Of a stretch of 36,945 bases of DNA, positions 32,726-36,945 are shown piece by piece. Both the position numbers and the translations under genes were made by a program. Each line of letters starts with the position of its first letter. Position 1 is the stretch's first letter. Below the pieces are notes generated by a model. That model was not told the DNA's origin and did not search any database. It saw only the letters and a program-made list of their open reading frames with translations. The DNA comes from an uncultured Pirellulaceae bacterium (GTDB taxonomy: Bacteria; Planctomycetota; Planctomycetia; Pirellulales; Pirellulaceae), in the NCBI GenBank assembly GCA_937944405.1, contig CALDYR010000046.1, forward strand, positions 1 to 36,945, written 5' to 3'.

Positions 32726-33718
32726 ATGAAAATCGGAATTGAAAATGTGGCTCAGCAAATGGCGGATGTGCTGAATCTCGAAGCTGCCGCGTTGGCTGCC
32801 GCAGCGGCTCGGATGGGCGGCGATTGCTGTTGCCAATTGGCGGTCGAAAAACTGATCGCATGCCAAGGGCGCGTGTTATTCACCGGCATGGGCAAAATGG
32901 GGTTTGTGGCCAGAAAAGCGGCGGCAACATTCTGCAGCACCGGCGCACCGGCGATCTACCTCCACCCCACCGAAGCGATTCACGGCGATCTGGGAATCGT
33001 CACCACCGGCGACGTTTTGATCGCGCTATCCAACAGCGGTGAAACGACCGAGATTCTCAAAATCGTTCAATACATGCACCGCGCGAAGGTTCCAGTGATC
33101 GCGCTGACCGGCGACCTACGTTCAACATTAGCCGTTCACAGCGACGCGGTGCTCGACTGCAGCGTTACGCGCGAAGCCGACGCCTGCTCCCTAGCCCCAA
33201 CCTGCAGCACGACAGTGACCTTAGCGATGGCCGATGCCCTAGCGGTTGCACTGATGAAAGCACGCGGATTTTCAGCCCAACAGTTCGCGCTATTTCACCC
33301 CGGCGGAAGCCTTGGGAAAAAATTACTGATCAAAGTCCAAGACGTAATGCATCGCGGCGATGGTGTGCCTGTAGCGCTATACAACACCAACTTCGGGGAC
33401 GCGATCAAAATGATAAACGAAAAAAAACTCGGCTGTTTACTGCTGACCGATAGCGCTCACCGGCTGTCGGGCATCGTCACCGACGGTGACTTGCGAAGAT
33501 ACTTTGCAAACGCCTCGGGAGAAATCTCCGAACTGATGACCCGAACGATCAGCGCCGCGTCGACCGCGACCCCCGTGACCATCGGAACCGGAAAGCTGGC
33601 CGCAGAAGCATTACGGATCATGGAAGACCGACAGATAACGACCCTGCCGGTGGTTGATGATGGTAAAATCAGCGGCCTGTTACACTTGCACGACCTGATC
33701 AAGGCAGGATTAGCGTAA
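32726..33718 (+). CDS. kdsD: Arabinose-5-phosphate isomerase (KdsD/KpsF/GutQ)
   Basis: Interconverts ribulose-5-phosphate and arabinose-5-phosphate, the first step towards Kdo, the sugar joining lipid A to the outer core. I chose ATG 32726, which gives 330 residues, the family's normal length; upstream codons from 32591 contain the terminator and are not coding. The SIS domain (about 30-180) has GMGKMGFVARK, HPTEAIHGDLG and ALSNSGETTEI, with the family's conserved His and Lys residues. Two CBS domains follow (about 205-265 and 275-330). An unusual C-C-C run lies near residue 33. Its substrate is the product of gnd, encoded 4.5 kb upstream on the other strand. Confidence 0.93.
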   Translation: MKIGIENVAQQMADVLNLEAAALAAAAARMGGDCCCQLAVEKLIACQGRVLFTGMGKMGFVARKAAATFCSTGAPAIYLHPTEAIHGDLGIVTTGDVLIALSNSGETTEILKIVQYMHRAKVPVIALTGDLRSTLAVHSDAVLDCSVTREADACSLAPTCSTTVTLAMADALAVALMKARGFSAQQFALFHPGGSLGKKLLIKVQDVMHRGDGVPVALYNTNFGDAIKMINEKKLGCLLLTDSAHRLSGIVTDGDLRRYFANASGEISELMTRTISAASTATPVTIGTGKLAAEALRIMEDRQITTLPVVDDGKISGLLHLHDLIKAGLA

Positions 33719-33781
33719 TGAACCCACATCAACATTCTCATCGTTTTTCAAAAATCATTATTTATTTAGTTGCGATAGACT

Positions 33782-34645
33782 GTGTCAATCAATAACTCCA
33801 CCGACAAAGTCACGACCTATTCGGCTCAGTCTGAAATCTGCAGTCCCCACCAATTGCTGAATGACATTATCAGTGACACTTGGAACGGACGCGATTTGGC
33901 CTGGCGATTGTTCTTGCGCAATGTGCGGGGAATGTACCGCCAGACATTGTTGGGCCTGTTTTGGGCTTTTCTACCCCCAATCGCAAACACGTCGGTGTGG
34001 ATTTTCTTGCGCCAGCAAGGCGTCTTCAGCACCGGTGACATTGGCGTTAACGCGACACTGTACATCTTGACCGGAATGATTCTTTGGCAGTCCTTCAGCG
34101 AAACCGTACAGATGCCTCTAAAGATCCTCAACCAGAACAGAAGCATGATCAGTAAGCTGCGAATTTCGCGCGAATCTCTGGTGATGCTAGGACTGGGAGA
34201 GGTGTTCTTTAATCTGATGATTCGAGTGCTGCTGTTGCTTCCCGCGTTGCTGTGGTTTGGAGTGAGTCTATCCTGGGTCGTTCTATGGGCGCCGCTAACG
34301 ATCGTGCTGATGGTGCTGTGGGGGACGGGAATTGGATTGCTGTTGATGCCGATCGGCACGCTTTATCAAGATGTGGGAAAGTTCTTGCAATTAGCGCTTC
34401 CGTTTTGGATGATCATCACGCCCATTATTTATTTGGCGTCTGACACCTTTCCGGGCATCCTATTGGTGTGGCTAAACCCGGCTAGTCCGCTGCTGCTGTT
34501 CAGCCGCGATCTGATTCTGTTGGGAAGCAGCAATTTCTGGATTCCGGCGATACTGGTCGGCACGATGGCGATCCCCATGTTTCTTCTGGGGATGATCGTC
34601 TTTCGTGTCGCCATCCCCGTTTTGGTGGAAAGGATGAGCACATGA
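33782..34645 (+). CDS. ABC-2 type polysaccharide export permease (Wzm/KpsM-like)
   Basis: The membrane subunit of an ABC exporter for a lipid-linked polysaccharide. The 287-residue protein has a cytoplasmic N-terminus and about six hydrophobic segments (near 68-90, 98-115, 145-170, 175-195, 210-230 and 255-275). The pattern W-R-x-x-L-R-N-x-R-x-x-Y-R-Q-T-x-L-G-x-x-W-A-x-x-P-P is characteristic of the family. The start is a GTG at 33782, shortly after an in-frame TAG; the next Met is about 50 residues in, beyond the conserved N-terminus, so GTG is favoured. Its stop overlaps the ATG of the ATPase gene by four bases (ATGA), indicating translational coupling. Confidence 0.9.
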   Translation: MSINNSTDKVTTYSAQSEICSPHQLLNDIISDTWNGRDLAWRLFLRNVRGMYRQTLLGLFWAFLPPIANTSVWIFLRQQGVFSTGDIGVNATLYILTGMILWQSFSETVQMPLKILNQNRSMISKLRISRESLVMLGLGEVFFNLMIRVLLLLPALLWFGVSLSWVVLWAPLTIVLMVLWGTGIGLLLMPIGTLYQDVGKFLQLALPFWMIITPIIYLASDTFPGILLVWLNPASPLLLFSRDLILLGSSNFWIPAILVGTMAIPMFLLGMIVFRVAIPVLVERMST

Positions 34646-35910
34646 TCCATTCCGCAACCAGCAACACCGACGATTTAATTTTGAATGTCGATCATGTCTG
34701 GAAAATGTACTGTCGCAACTTAAAACTTTCGATGCGCTACGGCGTGCAAGACCTCGCCCGAGAAGTGCTCGGAAAAGGCCGCGACCGAACCCAAGCCGAT
34801 CTGCGCCCCGGCGAATTCTGTGCAGTCAAAGACGCTCATTTTCAAGTCCGCTCAGGCGAGTGCTTGGCAATGCTGGGCCCAAACGGGGCCGGCAAAAGTT
34901 CGATGCTCAAGCTGATCAATGGTTTGCTCAAACCCGACGCCGGAGCGATCACCATTCGCGGCAGCGTAGGGGCGATGATTGAATTAGGAACCGGATTCAA
35001 CCCCATCCTTTCGGGGCGCGAAAACGTCTACGTCAACGGTTCGATTTTGGGCATCAGCAAATCAGAAATCGACAAACGATTCGAGGAAGTGGTTGAATTT
35101 GCGGAACTGGGACACGTCATCGATACCCCAATTATGACCTACAGCACCGGTATGAAAATGCGTTTAGGATTTTCGATCGGAGCCAACCTGCGACCTAAAT
35201 TGCTGCTGATCGACGAAGTGTTGGCCGTCGGCGACGTTGGATTTCGCATGAAATGTTTCGCGCATTTAAGGAAACTGGTCGAAGACGGAGTCTGTATTAT
35301 CTTGGTAACTCACGCGGTAGGGATGCTCAGTCGAGTCGCGACCCGTTCGATCGTTTTTGACCAAGGTTCCATCATTCACAACGGCGACTTAGAAACCGGT
35401 TGCGTCGTCTACGAAGAAACAATGGGAGCCTCCGACCGCATCAGCGGTAAATCTCAAATGCCGTCCTCAACCACCGCCACTGGGACTGCCATCAAGTCGA
35501 CGACGATCACTAACCAGAACGGGGTCGCCACCCGCGAATTTGAAACCGGCGAAGACATCTTGGTCAAAATTGAAGTGCAATCCGATTCGGCGTTGGATGA
35601 TCTCAATTTAGTCGCTGCGCTCTGGTCGCCAGTGCATGGTCGCATTGCATCGATGTCCACCGCCAATCAAAACGTTACTTTTTCAGCCTCAGCGGACTCC
35701 ACGATCGCGGTCACGCTGCGATTCAAACAAGTCCCATTGCTGTTGGGTGCGTATCACTTCAACGTGTCGCTGTACGGTCCGGTACCGACGGAGTTTTATC
35801 ACCGATTGACCGGGGTGGGAAATTTCCGCATCATCGGCCCGCCGACCTGTTCACTGGGGCGCGGAATCAATGGGATTGTGAAAATTAACCATCAATGGAA
35901 AATTGGCTGA
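34642..35910 (+). CDS. ABC exporter ATPase with Wzt-like C-terminal domain
   Basis: The ATP-hydrolysing subunit partnered with the permease. The 422-residue product has Walker A GPNGAGKS (79-86), signature YSTGM (167-171), Walker B LLLIDEV (187-193) and the H-loop histidine H224. This is the Wzt/TagH subgroup, which has an N-terminal extension before the ATPase core. Residues about 285-422 form a beta-rich domain like the Wzt carbohydrate-binding domain that recognises the capped end of an O-antigen. That predicts export of a specific, terminally modified glycan. The start codon overlaps the permease stop, with AAAGGA upstream. The sulfotransferase gene follows after 28 bases. Confidence 0.92.
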   Translation: MIHSATSNTDDLILNVDHVWKMYCRNLKLSMRYGVQDLAREVLGKGRDRTQADLRPGEFCAVKDAHFQVRSGECLAMLGPNGAGKSSMLKLINGLLKPDAGAITIRGSVGAMIELGTGFNPILSGRENVYVNGSILGISKSEIDKRFEEVVEFAELGHVIDTPIMTYSTGMKMRLGFSIGANLRPKLLLIDEVLAVGDVGFRMKCFAHLRKLVEDGVCIILVTHAVGMLSRVATRSIVFDQGSIIHNGDLETGCVVYEETMGASDRISGKSQMPSSTTATGTAIKSTTITNQNGVATREFETGEDILVKIEVQSDSALDDLNLVAALWSPVHGRIASMSTANQNVTFSASADSTIAVTLRFKQVPLLLGAYHFNVSLYGPVPTEFYHRLTGVGNFRIIGPPTCSLGRGINGIVKINHQWKIG

Positions 35911-35938
35911 ACTTTGTTTCATCCAATAAGGTTCATTT

Positions 35939-36892
35939 ATGGCTCAGCCCCCCAATCTTCATTTTGTTATCAGCGCCGCGCGTAGTGGTTCGACGTGGCT
36001 GACGACGGCGATCAATCACCATCCCGAAATCTTTGCCACAGAACATCGTTTATTCGGCGAATTTTGCGAAGTCTGGAACAACAACGATGGCACCTCCGCG
36101 CCTCGGATAACCTTCGACAAATACGCCGAAGCATTTTCGGTTCACTATTTCCATCAAGCGATGGATTTAGACCGCCCCGCTTTCGTTGAATCCCTGCAAC
36201 GTTCGTTTGTGAATTTCATCGTCGGATTCGCGATCCGGCGAACCGGAAAATCAATCGTGCTGGATAAGATCACCCCCTACCCTGGTACCTCTGACATGGT
36301 CGTGGGAAAGATCCGATCGATGTTCCCTGAATCAAAGATTATCCAATTGGTTAGAGACGGTCGCGATGTGCTCACCAGCGGTACTTATGACTGGATGCTC
36401 AAAGATGCCCAAGGAACCGCCCGTCATCAATTCATCGTCAAAAAAAAACGCAAACTGCTAAAGCGTTTTTTCGATGATGCCGTCATTGAAAAATGGGCCA
36501 AGAACTGGAAGGAAACATTGGTTTCCTTTGACGCCGAACCGGCCGACGTGAAAGTTAGCTACGAAGCGATGAAACAAGACCTACCGTCTCAGCTGCAAAT
36601 CATTTATCACGCGGTAGGGGCGACCGGCGACTCAAGCGTCGCTCAACAGGCTGACCAAGCGACGCGTTTTGAGAAAATGACCGGACGTCAATCCGGCGAC
36701 AGTCAATCTCCAACGGCAAAAACCCGAAAGGGCGTTACCGGTGACTGGAAGCACCATTTCACATTTCGCGATGGCAGGATTTTCCAGCAAATCGCTGGCC
36801 AACAATTGCTCCAATACGGCTACGAAAGCGATCCCTACTGGTTTAAGTCCTTGCCCAAAGAGCTCGATTGGAAAAACGACGCCGGACAGTAA
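35939..36892 (+). CDS. PAPS-dependent sulfotransferase
   Basis: Transfers sulfate from 3'-phosphoadenosine-5'-phosphosulfate to an acceptor. The 317-residue protein has the 5'-phosphosulfate loop SAARSGSTWL (12-21) and the 3'-phosphate-binding motif VRDGRDVLTSG (138-148), both intact. The rest resembles the Sulfotransfer_3 type found in bacteria that modify glycans or lipids. It follows the exporter ATPase by 28 bases on the same strand, so its substrate is probably the exported polysaccharide or its lipid carrier; this is a context inference. ATG 35939 has AAGG a few bases upstream. No signal peptide is present, so sulfation would occur in the cytoplasm before export. Confidence 0.88.
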   Translation: MAQPPNLHFVISAARSGSTWLTTAINHHPEIFATEHRLFGEFCEVWNNNDGTSAPRITFDKYAEAFSVHYFHQAMDLDRPAFVESLQRSFVNFIVGFAIRRTGKSIVLDKITPYPGTSDMVVGKIRSMFPESKIIQLVRDGRDVLTSGTYDWMLKDAQGTARHQFIVKKKRKLLKRFFDDAVIEKWAKNWKETLVSFDAEPADVKVSYEAMKQDLPSQLQIIYHAVGATGDSSVAQQADQATRFEKMTGRQSGDSQSPTAKTRKGVTGDWKHHFTFRDGRIFQQIAGQQLLQYGYESDPYWFKSLPKELDWKNDAGQ

Positions 36893-36945
36893 CTGCCGGG
36901 GCTGCGCAAATCCAATCGCTCGGTAACAAATTGCGATCTATTGTG

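Noticed and set aside
1..36945. tRNA, rRNA, insertion sequence or prophage genes
   Set aside because: I looked for T-loop motifs in gaps, transposase and integrase motifs, and terminal inverted repeats around genes, and saw none that could be supported.

Overview
The window looks like chromosomal DNA of a Planctomycetota bacterium, most likely from the Pirellulales group. The reasons are inferential: lpxD sits beside lpxI, many genes lack a Shine-Dalgarno sequence, and the divergent UvrA, ZIP and M28 proteins have a planctomycete look. No database search was possible. Nearly all genes are on the + strand. The exceptions are one hypothetical gene (8911-10038) and a pentose-phosphate block (23830-28227).

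Layout. 469-2715: lipid A genes lpxD and lpxI. 2928-3842: ZIP metal transporter. 4030-7389: secreted M28 peptidase followed 9 bases later by an ABC-F ATPase. 7635-8144: four-helix membrane protein. 8420-8800: a possible Cys-rich mini-gene ending at an intrinsic terminator. 8911-10038 (-): low-complexity membrane-anchored protein. 10640-11962: M16 peptidase. 12075-12230: a 51-residue protein. 12316-23619: an 11 kb taxis cluster. 23830-28227 (-): pgl, zwf, a DinB-like protein and gnd, which form the oxidative pentose phosphate branch. 28671-31514: UvrA-like protein. 31581-32297: zinc-ribbon coiled-coil protein. 32726-33718: arabinose-5-phosphate isomerase (Kdo pathway). 33782-36892: Wzm/Wzt-type polysaccharide exporter plus a sulfotransferase.

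The main discovery candidate is the taxis cluster. Its order is response regulator with a long charged linker, unknown 184-residue protein, CheY/PilH-like regulator, CheW, chemoreceptor, CheA hybrid with two Hpt domains and a receiver, and a CheW-like protein. This mirrors the cyanobacterial pixGHIJL and pseudomonad Pil-Chp clusters that control type IV pilus motility. The chemoreceptor carries a C-terminal BLUF flavin domain, and every key photochemical residue is present at the exact spacing I recall for AppA (Y867, N891, Q909, W950, M952). This predicts one receptor that joins a periplasmic Cache-like sensor to a blue-light sensor. No cheR, cheB or cheZ gene lies in the cluster. Two strong RNA hairpins sit inside it, at 14013-14037 and 19065-19129.

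Envelope biogenesis is a second theme: lipid A synthesis at the left end and Kdo precursor formation, polysaccharide export and sulfation at the right. Short tandem duplications of 15-20 bp recur in the intergenic DNA. I found no tRNA, rRNA, CRISPR array or insertion sequence.
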